In this document: one piece after another, positions 44,590-54,114 of the stretch | Layout: each line of letters begins with the position of its first letter | Position numbering within the stretch: the stretch's first letter is position 1 | Assembly (NCBI RefSeq): GCF_014646755.1 | Contig: NZ_BMNW01000008.1 | Coordinates: 248,001 to 312,000 of the forward strand | Direction: 5' to 3' | DNA: 64,000 nt | Source of the DNA: Pseudomonas asuensis | GTDB lineage: Bacteria > Pseudomonadota > Gammaproteobacteria > Pseudomonadales > Pseudomonadaceae | Translations under genes and position numbers: made by a program | Notes under the pieces: generated by a model | Told to the model about the DNA's origin: nothing | Database searches by the model: none | The model's input: the letters and a program-made list of their open reading frames with translations, nothing else

Positions 44590-45750
44590 ATGAATTCGCT
44601 GGACATTATAATCATCGGAGCGGGTATCGGCGGCCTTACCGCAGCCATTGCGTTACAGCAACAGGGACATCGGGTTCGCCTGTTCGATCGCAAGCCAGAG
44701 TTGACTCCGGCAGGCTCAGCCATCTCGATATGGCCCAACGGCGTAAAAGTTCTTAATGCCCTCGGCCTGGGCGATGCTATTGCTGCCGCCAGTGGTGATA
44801 TGCAGACGATGAGCTATAGCGACCGAGAGGGCAAACTTCTAACCCGTTTCAGCCTTCAACCCTTGTACGAAACCGTTAATCAAACTGCCCGCCCTATTGC
44901 CCGTACAGCACTGCAACGCATCCTGTTAGCAACAGCAGGTGAGCATAACGTGACACTGGGTATAAGCTGCGACTTTGCCGAGCAACGCGATGGAAAAACT
45001 ATCGCTCATTTTTCAGATGGTAGCCAGCTTGCGGCCGATCTACTGATAGCCGCCGATGGCACACATTCCAAATTACGTGATCTGGTTACAGGACAGAAAA
45101 CCGAGCGCCGTTACTGCGGCTACGTCAATTGGAACGGTCGAATCGAAGCGACTTCAGATCTCGCTCCGCTTACTGAATGGGCACAGTTTGTAGGTGATCA
45201 TAAACGCGTGTCCCTGATGCCCATGGGTGGCGGTCTGTTTTATTTCTTCTTTGACGTTCCCCTTCCAGCAGGCACACCAAATGAGCGCAGCCACTACAAA
45301 GAAGAGCTAAGCGAACACTTTCAAGGCTGGGCCGAGCCTGTACGCCGGTTAGTCGAGCGCCTCGATCCGGCCACCATAGCGCGGGTAGAAATTCATGACA
45401 TTGAGCCGCTCACCTCTCTGATTAACAATCGCCTGGTTCTCTTAGGCGACTCGGCACACGCCATGGCCCCAGACCTTGGCCAAGGCGGCTGCCAAGCCAT
45501 GGAAGATGCCTGGGTCTTAGCCCAACTTCTGACCCAACACGAAGACCTATCAAGAGCGCTCAAGGCCTACGATGAGGCCCGCTTGGAGCGCGTCGCCTCC
45601 ATCGTCACCCGCGCCCGCAAACGCGCCGAAACCACCCATGGACATGACCCTGTGGTAACGCAGGCGTGGTATCGGGAATTGGCCTATGAAACAGGAGAAG
45701 CAGTTTTAAAAGGAATTGAAAAGACAGTTGAGGGAGGGCCGCTGGAGTAA
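44590..45750 (+). CDS. hpxO: FAD-dependent urate hydroxylase
   Basis: 386 residues. Flavoprotein monooxygenase converting urate to 5-hydroxyisourate with NADH and O2 in purine breakdown. The FAD site GAGIGG (10-15), the DG motif AADGTHSKLRD (155-165) and the GDSAHAMAPDLGQGGCQAMEDA block are present. HpxO-specific stretches are also present: ISIWPNGVK, YVNWNGRIE, KRVSLMPMG (with the substrate arginine R206), YFFFDVPLPAG and the C-terminal ETGEAVLKGI...GGPLE. No other uricolytic gene is in the window. Confidence 0.88.
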   Translation: MNSLDIIIIGAGIGGLTAAIALQQQGHRVRLFDRKPELTPAGSAISIWPNGVKVLNALGLGDAIAAASGDMQTMSYSDREGKLLTRFSLQPLYETVNQTARPIARTALQRILLATAGEHNVTLGISCDFAEQRDGKTIAHFSDGSQLAADLLIAADGTHSKLRDLVTGQKTERRYCGYVNWNGRIEATSDLAPLTEWAQFVGDHKRVSLMPMGGGLFYFFFDVPLPAGTPNERSHYKEELSEHFQGWAEPVRRLVERLDPATIARVEIHDIEPLTSLINNRLVLLGDSAHAMAPDLGQGGCQAMEDAWVLAQLLTQHEDLSRALKAYDEARLERVASIVTRARKRAETTHGHDPVVTQAWYRELAYETGEAVLKGIEKTVEGGPLE

Positions 45751-45892
45751 CAATGAGCAAGCTCATCAAAGCTACATAGCTATCACCTGCGAGTCTTATT
45801 TGTGTTTCAATCCATACGTACCAAAGCAAAAGACCAGGATGGTAACTATTACTCCTGGTCTTTGCATTCAAACTTAAATTGTTAGTCCCTAA

Positions 45893-47596
45893 TCAAATAC
45901 CATTGAGACTGCGATATTCGGCGCTGCTAGAAAAAGCGGCAGCCACAGACTCAACTGTCATGTTGCCCGCCAAAATTTGCCCCGTCCAAAGTGCCAAACC
46001 TGACACATCTGCCGCACGCCTCAGGTAGGTATGGTATAGCTGCTGCACAGCTACTCGGGTCTGGTATTCCCTGCTCTGCTTTAGAGCAGAGGCCACCGAG
46101 TCAACCGTCATACTGCCACTCGTGAGCTGACTGGTCCAACTGGCTAGGCCCGCTGCATCTGCGGCACGCCCTAAATACGTGTAATAAAGTTGCTGTACAA
46201 CACGCGATTGATATTCTGCACTCTTAGTCAGGGCCGCAGCGACAGCGTCAGTTGTCATGCTGCCCGCCATAACTTGGCTTGTCCAAGTAGAAAGTCCTGA
46301 CGCGTCAGCATCACGTCCCAGATAAGTCTGATAAAGCTGCTGAACTGCATTACGTGTTTGATACTCTTTACTTTGCATTAGCGCAGCGGCAATCGATTCG
46401 GCTGTCATAGTTCCATTAGCTAATTGGCCTGCCCAGTTGGTCAGTCCTGCCACGTCTGCTTCGCGTCCCAAATATGTTAGATATAGCTGCTTGATAGTAT
46501 TGAGTTGGGCTTCAGTGGCTCTGCTGCCTTGAGTCTGTCCACCAGTCAATGGCCCAATACTTGTGCAACTAGTATCGTTAAGGTATTTCTTAAGCGTTGG
46601 CCATTGAGGACGCTCTTGCCCATTAATGGGCTCAACGGACATAAAGTAATTGCCCCAACCAGGTCCTGCCGCCCAATAAGTTGCCGGTATGCAATTCTGC
46701 TGAAGGTAAGCCAACATGTTATCCATCATAGTGAACCAGCGTGGATCGTTATCCGGCACACCAAATTCACCAATATAACCGCGCTTTCCGTTCTTCTTGA
46801 GCCATTCAATAAAAGGCTTGACCCGTTGGACACCGTACATCGGGTCAAGCGTACTCACATCGATCGAATCGTAATTACCGCCCGCATTCGCATCGAAATA
46901 AGTATGTGCAGAAAAGATAATGTTATTGGATGGGTCGATCAGCTTGAGCAGAGGCTCATTCCACTGTGCCCAACGGGTCGCTTCTGCCCAACCATTGCCT
47001 TCAACAATAATTGGACGGACTTTATCAATGGCACGTACGCCATTGATACCGTACTGCGCAGCAGTCGGCCAATACGCCAACGCACCGTTAGGTTCATTCA
47101 TGATGTCATAAGCATACAGAGACGATTGCCCACTCCAACGCTGGGCAATCTTTGTCATAACATCTTGGTAGTGGTCATAGGTGACGCTACCGGCACCAAT
47201 GATTTGTCCACGATAGCGAGCATAGTTATGCAGGTCGAGAATGATTCGGATGTTGTGCTTACTAGCATAACTGAATGTCCGATCAATCAATGCCGCATAG
47301 GCAGGGTCTAGCGCACTACCCAAGGTCGGTTGTAAACGCTCCCAAATGATAGGGAATCGTATCAGTCTGACACCGCGGGCGCTCCATTGCTGAAAGTAAG
47401 CCTCCACTGGAAAGATGTAGTTGGTTCCGTTGATACCAGGCAGTATCTGTGGTGCAAAACCCGCACCCGAAAGATTCAAACCGACTAGATTAACCTGCTC
47501 GGCCCGAGCAGCGCCCAAGTAGCCAAGCGTCAAGAAAACCGACACTGAAAAGGCTGTCAACGTCGAGGCTTTTCTCAAACGATCAAATATGTTCAT
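45893..47596 (-). CDS. Secreted GH5 glycosidase with four DUF4214 repeats
   Basis: 567 residues. Signal peptide (1 to about 32, AARA). A GH5 (cellulase-type) barrel follows, with the acid/base E168 (DIMNEPNG) and nucleophile E277 (GEFGV). A short linker leads to four tandem DUF4214 repeats of about 50 residues (about 367-416, 417-465, 466-515, 516-567), each beginning with a variant of QLYxTYLGRxADxxGLxxW. It probably hydrolyses a beta-glucan-like polysaccharide outside the cell; the repeats may attach it to the surface or glycan. ATG 47596 is used; GTG/TTG codons just upstream are alternatives. Its closeness to the O-polysaccharide cluster suggests a role in exopolysaccharide handling, but no synthase is present. 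Confidence 0.85.
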   Translation of the reverse strand: MNIFDRLRKASTLTAFSVSVFLTLGYLGAARAEQVNLVGLNLSGAGFAPQILPGINGTNYIFPVEAYFQQWSARGVRLIRFPIIWERLQPTLGSALDPAYAALIDRTFSYASKHNIRIILDLHNYARYRGQIIGAGSVTYDHYQDVMTKIAQRWSGQSSLYAYDIMNEPNGALAYWPTAAQYGINGVRAIDKVRPIIVEGNGWAEATRWAQWNEPLLKLIDPSNNIIFSAHTYFDANAGGNYDSIDVSTLDPMYGVQRVKPFIEWLKKNGKRGYIGEFGVPDNDPRWFTMMDNMLAYLQQNCIPATYWAAGPGWGNYFMSVEPINGQERPQWPTLKKYLNDTSCTSIGPLTGGQTQGSRATEAQLNTIKQLYLTYLGREADVAGLTNWAGQLANGTMTAESIAAALMQSKEYQTRNAVQQLYQTYLGRDADASGLSTWTSQVMAGSMTTDAVAAALTKSAEYQSRVVQQLYYTYLGRAADAAGLASWTSQLTSGSMTVDSVASALKQSREYQTRVAVQQLYHTYLRRAADVSGLALWTGQILAGNMTVESVAAAFSSSAEYRSLNGI

Positions 47597-47985
47597 TATC
47601 ACCAAGCTGCCAGCGACAAGACGTCTCCTGTATTAGGTCAGGGCGTCTGGTAGGAGTTAAAAGTAGACGGAACAATGACTATGTTCGTCTCTGTCTTGAC
47701 TGACATTCAAACTCCATGCCAATCAAAACACAGAATGACTCCCAGCAAAGCGGACTCGACTTTTCTACAACCCTCTTTTTTCAATAAATTATAGAAGTTT
47801 CAATACTCTCTTACAGACTTGCAAGTTCGATTATTGCCAATAGATATGGCTTTTTAGAATCACTTAATATCTACTTGTAATGAGCCGAGTACTTATAGCG
47901 TTCCCTTAAGATATTTTAGCGCCGATTGTGTTTCTAAAGGCCTTAGTGGACTATTCAATCTAGCCCTGCCATGAAGCCCTAAAAT
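47597..47985. other. Divergent intergenic region, A+T rich
   Basis: 389 bases between the glycosidase and sulfotransferase genes, markedly A+T rich from about 47755 to 47945. It presumably carries both promoters. No repeat or regulator site was identified. Confidence 0.45.
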
Positions 47986-49179
47986 ATGAATAAGCCTTTT
48001 TACTATTTGCATATTCCAAAAACCGGTGGAACTTCTTTAATTTCATTCCTTGACAATCAATTCGAGACCGCCGAGATATGCCCTGCACAGCTTCTGCCAG
48101 AGCTTTTTACGATACCCAAAGAGCAACTGTCGCAATACAACTTTTACCGAGGCCATCTCTGGTATGGACTCGATACCTACCTAAATAGGAAGCTTAATTA
48201 CATTACTATGCTGAGAGACCCAGTGCAGCGCACCATTTCATGGTACGCCCACGTCAGACGCGAGGTTAACGCCTACCGGCATCAGCAAGTAGTAGAGGAA
48301 AACTGGTCTCTACTGGATTTTATCCAAGACAAAGAGACCCAATGGGATCTGATCAATACACAAACTCTCTTCTTGGCTGCTGATCTCGACTTTGATCGTT
48401 TGTCGAAGGACCCCGTCGGCTATGGAAGAGCCGCTATTCAACAGTATGCTAAGAGACGGGATGACCGTAGCCTTCTAGAGCTTGCCAAGCAACGACTCGA
48501 AGTCTTCGACTTCGTCGGCATCACCGAGCGAATGCAAGACTCTATGCTGTTATTGTCTTATGCGTTGAATACCTACCCAAGCACTTCAAAAGAGCGGCTC
48601 AACACATCAGCCAACCGGCCAGCTGACAAAGAAATCTCGCCCGATGTCATTGATGCGATAAAAGCGCTAACTCCGCTCGATCAAGAGCTATATGAATGGG
48701 CATGTCAGCAATTCGATCACCGTTTCAAGCACATGATTGAACTCTTATTAATCGAACGTTGCCTGCATAACCCAAATAGCCGTATAGCATCTTGGCAAAA
48801 GCCGCTCTCCTTAGCTGACCGCGCCCTTTTTCAGCTTAAAATCAATGGATATCCTGACAGGGTAATTCCCTCCGAAAGCCTCACCATCACTCTCGATATC
48901 TTTAATATTTCCCGCTTCACCATTGCCAGCCGACCACCCGCGCCGATTAACCTGTCCTATCACTGGCTGGATTTTGAAGGCTCAATAACGGTGTTCGAGG
49001 GCTTACGGACTCCTCTGCCTCAGTCGCTGGGACCGCAGCAAACAATCACTGCTCTAATGCACGTTCAGGCGCCGGAGCAAAAGGGTGTCTATACTTTACG
49101 AGTGACGCTGGTACAGGAAGGTGTCGCATGGTTTGACGACAGCCAGGCTTTCGCCGATATCGAACTTACAGTCGAGTAA
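47986..49179 (+). CDS. Sulfotransferase with C-terminal beta-sandwich domain
   Basis: 397 residues. It would transfer sulfate from PAPS to an acceptor, probably a surface glycan. The 5'-phosphosulfate loop is HIPKTGGTSL (9-18) and the 3'-phosphate motif is RDPVQRTISWYAH (77-89), as in sulfotransferase family 2. The C-terminal 110 residues (from about 285) form an Ig-like domain with NLSYHWLDFEGS, EGLRTPLPQ and TLVQEGVAWFDD. I have seen that domain type attached to glycan-modifying enzymes and it may bind the sugar substrate. An APS kinase gene follows 49 bases later, supplying the donor. Not recognised as a named gene. Confidence 0.85.
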   Translation: MNKPFYYLHIPKTGGTSLISFLDNQFETAEICPAQLLPELFTIPKEQLSQYNFYRGHLWYGLDTYLNRKLNYITMLRDPVQRTISWYAHVRREVNAYRHQQVVEENWSLLDFIQDKETQWDLINTQTLFLAADLDFDRLSKDPVGYGRAAIQQYAKRRDDRSLLELAKQRLEVFDFVGITERMQDSMLLLSYALNTYPSTSKERLNTSANRPADKEISPDVIDAIKALTPLDQELYEWACQQFDHRFKHMIELLLIERCLHNPNSRIASWQKPLSLADRALFQLKINGYPDRVIPSESLTITLDIFNISRFTIASRPPAPINLSYHWLDFEGSITVFEGLRTPLPQSLGPQQTITALMHVQAPEQKGVYTLRVTLVQEGVAWFDDSQAFADIELTVE

Positions 49180-49228
49180 CATTCATGGCCAGTGATATCT
49201 TTTTTAAAGCGCTGAAGGTGCCGAAGGA

Positions 49229-49852
49229 ATGAGCAAGGCCAAGCATGATGTGGTATGGCATCAAGGAAAGGTTAGTCAACGTGAAAGGGAGGAGCTGCTG
49301 TGCCAGAATGCCTCAACCTTGTGGTTGACTGGCCTTAGCGCCGCGGGCAAATCCACTCTTGCTTTTGCATTAGAGAAAGCGCTTATCGATTTGGGTAAAG
49401 CATGTTTTGTGCTAGACGGAGACAATATCCGTCATGGCCTTAACAAAGATCTAAACTTTAGTGTCCAGGCACGCACTGAGAATATTCGCCGCGTCGCTGA
49501 AGTTGCAAAGCTGATGAATGAGGCAGGCCTGATCGTTATAACAGCTTTCATTTCTCCCTTTATTGCAGACCGTGAAAGCGCCCGGCTTATTATTGGCAAA
49601 GATTGCTTTCGTGAGGTATATATCAGTACGCCGCTCAGAGTTTGCGAAGCACGTGACCCCAAGGGGCTATATGCCAAAGCACGCAAGGGCAATCTTCAGG
49701 AGTTCACCGGACTTTCCTCACCTTATGAACCGCCAACTCGCCCCGATCTTACGCTAGATACTTCTAAGATCGCGTTCGAAACGTCGATAGCGCAACTGGT
49801 CGAGCTAGCTCTAGGGAGCCCAGTCAAGCGCTTGCAGGCCACAACACTATAA
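49229..49852 (+). CDS. cysC: Adenylylsulfate (APS) kinase
   Basis: 207 residues. Phosphorylates APS to PAPS. P-loop GLSAAGKST (35-43), the DGDNIRHGLNKDLNF block, the ENIRRVAEVAKLMNEAGLIVITAFISP stretch and the ARDPKGLYAKARKG block are all intact, so it should be active. It is a stand-alone kinase, not fused to CysN. It is downstream of a sulfotransferase on the same strand, and the pair looks like a dedicated glycan-sulfation module. It is convergent with the O-antigen glycosyltransferase genes. Confidence 0.95.
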   Translation: MSKAKHDVVWHQGKVSQREREELLCQNASTLWLTGLSAAGKSTLAFALEKALIDLGKACFVLDGDNIRHGLNKDLNFSVQARTENIRRVAEVAKLMNEAGLIVITAFISPFIADRESARLIIGKDCFREVYISTPLRVCEARDPKGLYAKARKGNLQEFTGLSSPYEPPTRPDLTLDTSKIAFETSIAQLVELALGSPVKRLQATTL

Positions 49853-49863
49853 CTAGTCTCACC

Positions 49864-50991
49864 CTAGCCGCGAGCATCCTTCGCGAGTAGGCTCTTATAG
49901 AGTTGAGCGTAAGATTCCAACATCTTGCCGCTTGAGAAAACATCTTCATAACGCTTTGCTGCTCTCTCACCCATTCTGATTGCTTGTTCAGGGTTACCCA
50001 ATAAGGTCAGCATAGCTTGCCGTAAAGCGAGCGGGTCAGTTGGAGGAATCACTATTCCAGTCTCTTGATTCAAATTGATAAAACTCGTACCAGTACTGAT
50101 TTCACAAGAAATCATAGGTTTTCCATACATTGCAGCTTCTAGCAACGATATACCAAAAGCCTCTGAGCGAAGATGTGATGGAAATACAAAGGCATAGCAC
50201 AATGTCAGAAGAGCGGCTTTGTCCTCTTCGGACAAAAGGCCGGGAAATATAACCTTCTTTAAACCTAACTGTTTAGCCTGCTGTTTAAGTGCCTGCTCTT
50301 CGAAACCCTCCCCCGCGATCACACAAGTAATATCTGTCCTTTGAAGTGCTTGAAGGAGAAAGTTAATCCCTTTGTAATACCTAAGGGCGCCTACAAAAAG
50401 AAAAAAAGGTTCTTTTAGAACACCGCGCCAATAGGTTAGGCGCTCCACAGTAGGTTCAGGATAAGTAGCCTTATCTAAGCCATAAGGGATAACAGATACT
50501 TTTTCCCTATACCGGCGTAACACCGGGCTTGACTCTGCATAGGCTGGAGAGGACGCTACAATACTATCTACATCTCCCAAAAAACGCCTCATCAGAGGTT
50601 GATATAGTTTAAACAGCGTCTTTTGCTTAACAATGTCAGAGTGATAACTCACTACTGTAGGCCTATCAATGCGTGAAACATAGTGAGCCACATCCATGAA
50701 CGGCCATGGAAAATGATAGTGCACAATGTCAGCAGCCTTCGCCAACTGAGCGAAATCACGGAAAGCTGACAATGAGAAGCCTGTCGAGGCCACATGAAAA
50801 TCAAGCTTTGAGCGGTGGCTGATATGCCGACCATTCTTCTCATCACGCGTGGCGCCCTGAGAACTTAAGTAGAGAACTTCCGACTCAATACCATATTGCA
50901 GTCCACCTTCTGCAAGTTGATAAATAACCTGTTCAATACCGCCAAAGGTTTGTGGACGATAGGTTTTGAAAAAATGAAGAACTTTAATCAT
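49864..50991 (-). CDS. wbpZ: Glycosyltransferase family 4 (WbpZ-like), O-polysaccharide
   Basis: 375 residues, GT-B fold. The N-terminal HFFKTYRPQTFGGIEQVIYQL resembles WbpZ/WbdB-type enzymes that start the A-band chain. The donor-site Ex7E motif (SEAFGISLLEAAMYGKPMI) is present. It is the last gene of the polysaccharide operon; its start overlaps the previous stop (ATGA). In the D-rhamnan pathway WbpZ adds the first sugar to the lipid-linked primer; that role is inferred by similarity and position. Confidence 0.8.
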   Translation of the reverse strand: MIKVLHFFKTYRPQTFGGIEQVIYQLAEGGLQYGIESEVLYLSSQGATRDEKNGRHISHRSKLDFHVASTGFSLSAFRDFAQLAKAADIVHYHFPWPFMDVAHYVSRIDRPTVVSYHSDIVKQKTLFKLYQPLMRRFLGDVDSIVASSPAYAESSPVLRRYREKVSVIPYGLDKATYPEPTVERLTYWRGVLKEPFFLFVGALRYYKGINFLLQALQRTDITCVIAGEGFEEQALKQQAKQLGLKKVIFPGLLSEEDKAALLTLCYAFVFPSHLRSEAFGISLLEAAMYGKPMISCEISTGTSFINLNQETGIVIPPTDPLALRQAMLTLLGNPEQAIRMGERAAKRYEDVFSSGKMLESYAQLYKSLLAKDARG

Positions 50992-52133
50992 CTGACAGAC
51001 AAAACCTTCTCGTACACCTGAACGGTTTCATTTGCGCACCGTGCCCAAGAGAACTCAGCAGCGCGCGCAAGACCTGCGATTACTGACTGCTCTCGCCATA
51101 TATTATCTTCCAGACCGCGCATGAGTATGCCTGTGAAGCCATCAACATCCATTGGCTCACACATCAGGGCAGCCTCACCTGCTACCTCTGGCAATGAGGA
51201 TGAGTTTGAGCAAACTACTGGAATACCAGAACTCATTGCTTCAAGTACGGGCAAACCGAAGCCTTCGTAATGGGATGGAAAGGTAAACAGGCGTGCCCCA
51301 GCGAATAACAGTGGGAGTTCACTACTAGGCAGAAACCCCAGATAACGTGCCCATCCCTCGCGCTCGGCCTCAGAGATCCGCTGCATGATGGTTTCATTTT
51401 GCCAGCCTTCGTAACCCGTTAGGATTAATGGATAACGAAGCCGTAAAGATTGGGGCAAGCGGCTATATGCGGCGAGTAACGTTTCAATATTCTTGCGCGG
51501 CTCAATTGTACTGACAAACAGGCTATAACCTTGCCACTGTAATCTGTACTTGCTTAGCAAGGGCTCTATTTCAGCGTTGGTTCTAGGGCTGAATTCGCCA
51601 GAACTGGCCAAAGGTACAGCGTGAATACGATCAAGCGGCCAAGAGAAATAGTTCGCCAACTCGCGTCGTGTGTATTCAGAATCAGTAATTAGCTCTGAGG
51701 CTGTGCGAAGCGAGTAGCTGATGCCTTTTTCCATAAAAGAAAGCAGCTGGGGCTGGTGACAATTTTTCCAGGTAAATGGTGAAAGGTCATGGAAGGTTAC
51801 TACGCTAGGACCTGGGAAAGGTGGCAGGAAAAAATTGGGGCCGTGATAAAGATAGTCCCCCATCTCCTTGAGCGCTTTTCCTTTAAGATATTGGCTCAGG
51901 ACGCGATAGGCCTCGATAAACAGGGTATTTTTTTGTATGGCACGTTTAACGAGATGGCTTCCTCCCGGCGTCGCCTGAGGCACAGATAGTTCCGATCGGA
52001 AAGAGCGCCCTGCAAAGAGCTTTAGGTCCTCAATAGCTGCATTTGCTTGTAGATGTCGAGCCAGTTCATAGGTGTAACGTCCTATACCCGTCAGCGGATA
52101 ACGCACAGGCTCAACAGACAGAATAACCTTCAT
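50988..52133 (-). CDS. wbpY: Glycosyltransferase family 4 (WbpY-like), O-polysaccharide
   Basis: 381 residues, GT-B fold. The N-terminus MKVILSVEPVRYPLTGIGRYTYELARHL is typical of WbpY-like rhamnosyl/mannosyltransferases. SLFVSTIEPRKNIETLLAAY and the Ex7E motif in HYEGFGLPVLEAMSSGIPVV define the donor site. The start overlaps the rmd stop (ATGA) and the stop overlaps the next start. It is expected to use GDP-D-rhamnose on the cytoplasmic face. Confidence 0.82.
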   Translation of the reverse strand: MKVILSVEPVRYPLTGIGRYTYELARHLQANAAIEDLKLFAGRSFRSELSVPQATPGGSHLVKRAIQKNTLFIEAYRVLSQYLKGKALKEMGDYLYHGPNFFLPPFPGPSVVTFHDLSPFTWKNCHQPQLLSFMEKGISYSLRTASELITDSEYTRRELANYFSWPLDRIHAVPLASSGEFSPRTNAEIEPLLSKYRLQWQGYSLFVSTIEPRKNIETLLAAYSRLPQSLRLRYPLILTGYEGWQNETIMQRISEAEREGWARYLGFLPSSELPLLFAGARLFTFPSHYEGFGLPVLEAMSSGIPVVCSNSSSLPEVAGEAALMCEPMDVDGFTGILMRGLEDNIWREQSVIAGLARAAEFSWARCANETVQVYEKVLSVR

Positions 52134-53028
52134 TCACGTGCCGCCAACATCCAACGTAGGGTTTCCTCTAGCGAAGGCGTGCTCCATTCGCCTATTAAAG
52201 AGCGAAGCAATGTTGAGTCGCCACACAACTTTTTGACCTCATTCGCTCGAACAAAGGCGGGATTGACTTCAACAGTTAGAGAATGAGCTGTGATGGTTTC
52301 ACACAACGACAACACTTCTCTCAACGAATAAAGATTACCGGAACAAACATTAACGGTAAGTCCAGCTGACTTAACCTCTAGCAAACGACGGTAGGCTTGG
52401 ACTACAGCACGTACATCGCTAAAGTCTCTCCATACATCAAGATTACCCAACTCAATGCGTTCAGCTTTGCGGATGAAATGTGAGGTAATCTTGGGGAGAA
52501 GAAAACTGGGAGCCTGCCCCTGCCCGGTATAGTTAAACGGTCTTGCAATCACAATAGGTAGGCGGTTCGTCCACAGCTTGGCCATATATTCCATAGCCAG
52601 CTTGCTTACGGCATAGTCATTAGCCGGTGCAGGTGTTGTTTGCTCATTCAGTACACCTTCTGAGGCATTGCCGTATACATTGGCGCTACTGGCAAGCAGC
52701 ACGCACTCAGGCGTACAGCCCGAGGCATGAATTGCTTCCAATAGATTACGAGTACCAACCAAGTTGGTTTCGTAAAATGCATTGGCATCGCCATGAGCTA
52801 CAAACGCCAAGGCCGCCAAATGGACCACGGCGTTCGGCTGGATTTCAGCCAGTACGGTGTGCAGCGCCTGGGCATCGGTTAATCTTACCTGGCGGTAATT
52901 AGGATCATCACTAGGATGCGTTCCTAGACCGAATACCTCGTATCCGTTAGCTTCCAGCTCCGCCCGCATATAACGCCCGGTGAAACCGTTCACTCCTGTA
53001 ACAAGCACACGCTTACTGGCTGTGTTCA

Positions 53029-53029
<1 letters not shown>
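52130..53029 (-). CDS. rmd: GDP-6-deoxy-D-mannose (GDP-D-rhamnose) reductase
   Basis: 299 residues. Extended short-chain dehydrogenase with the N-terminal cofactor loop VTGVNGFTGRYM (11-22) and catalytic YAVSK, plus SSANVYG and ARPFNYTGQGQ typical of Rmd. It reduces the 4-keto intermediate made by Gmd to GDP-D-rhamnose. Its start overlaps the gmd stop (TGATG). GDP-L-fucose synthase (Fcl) is an alternative product type but is longer and has different motifs. Confidence 0.88.
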
Positions 53030-54114
<1,085 letters not shown>

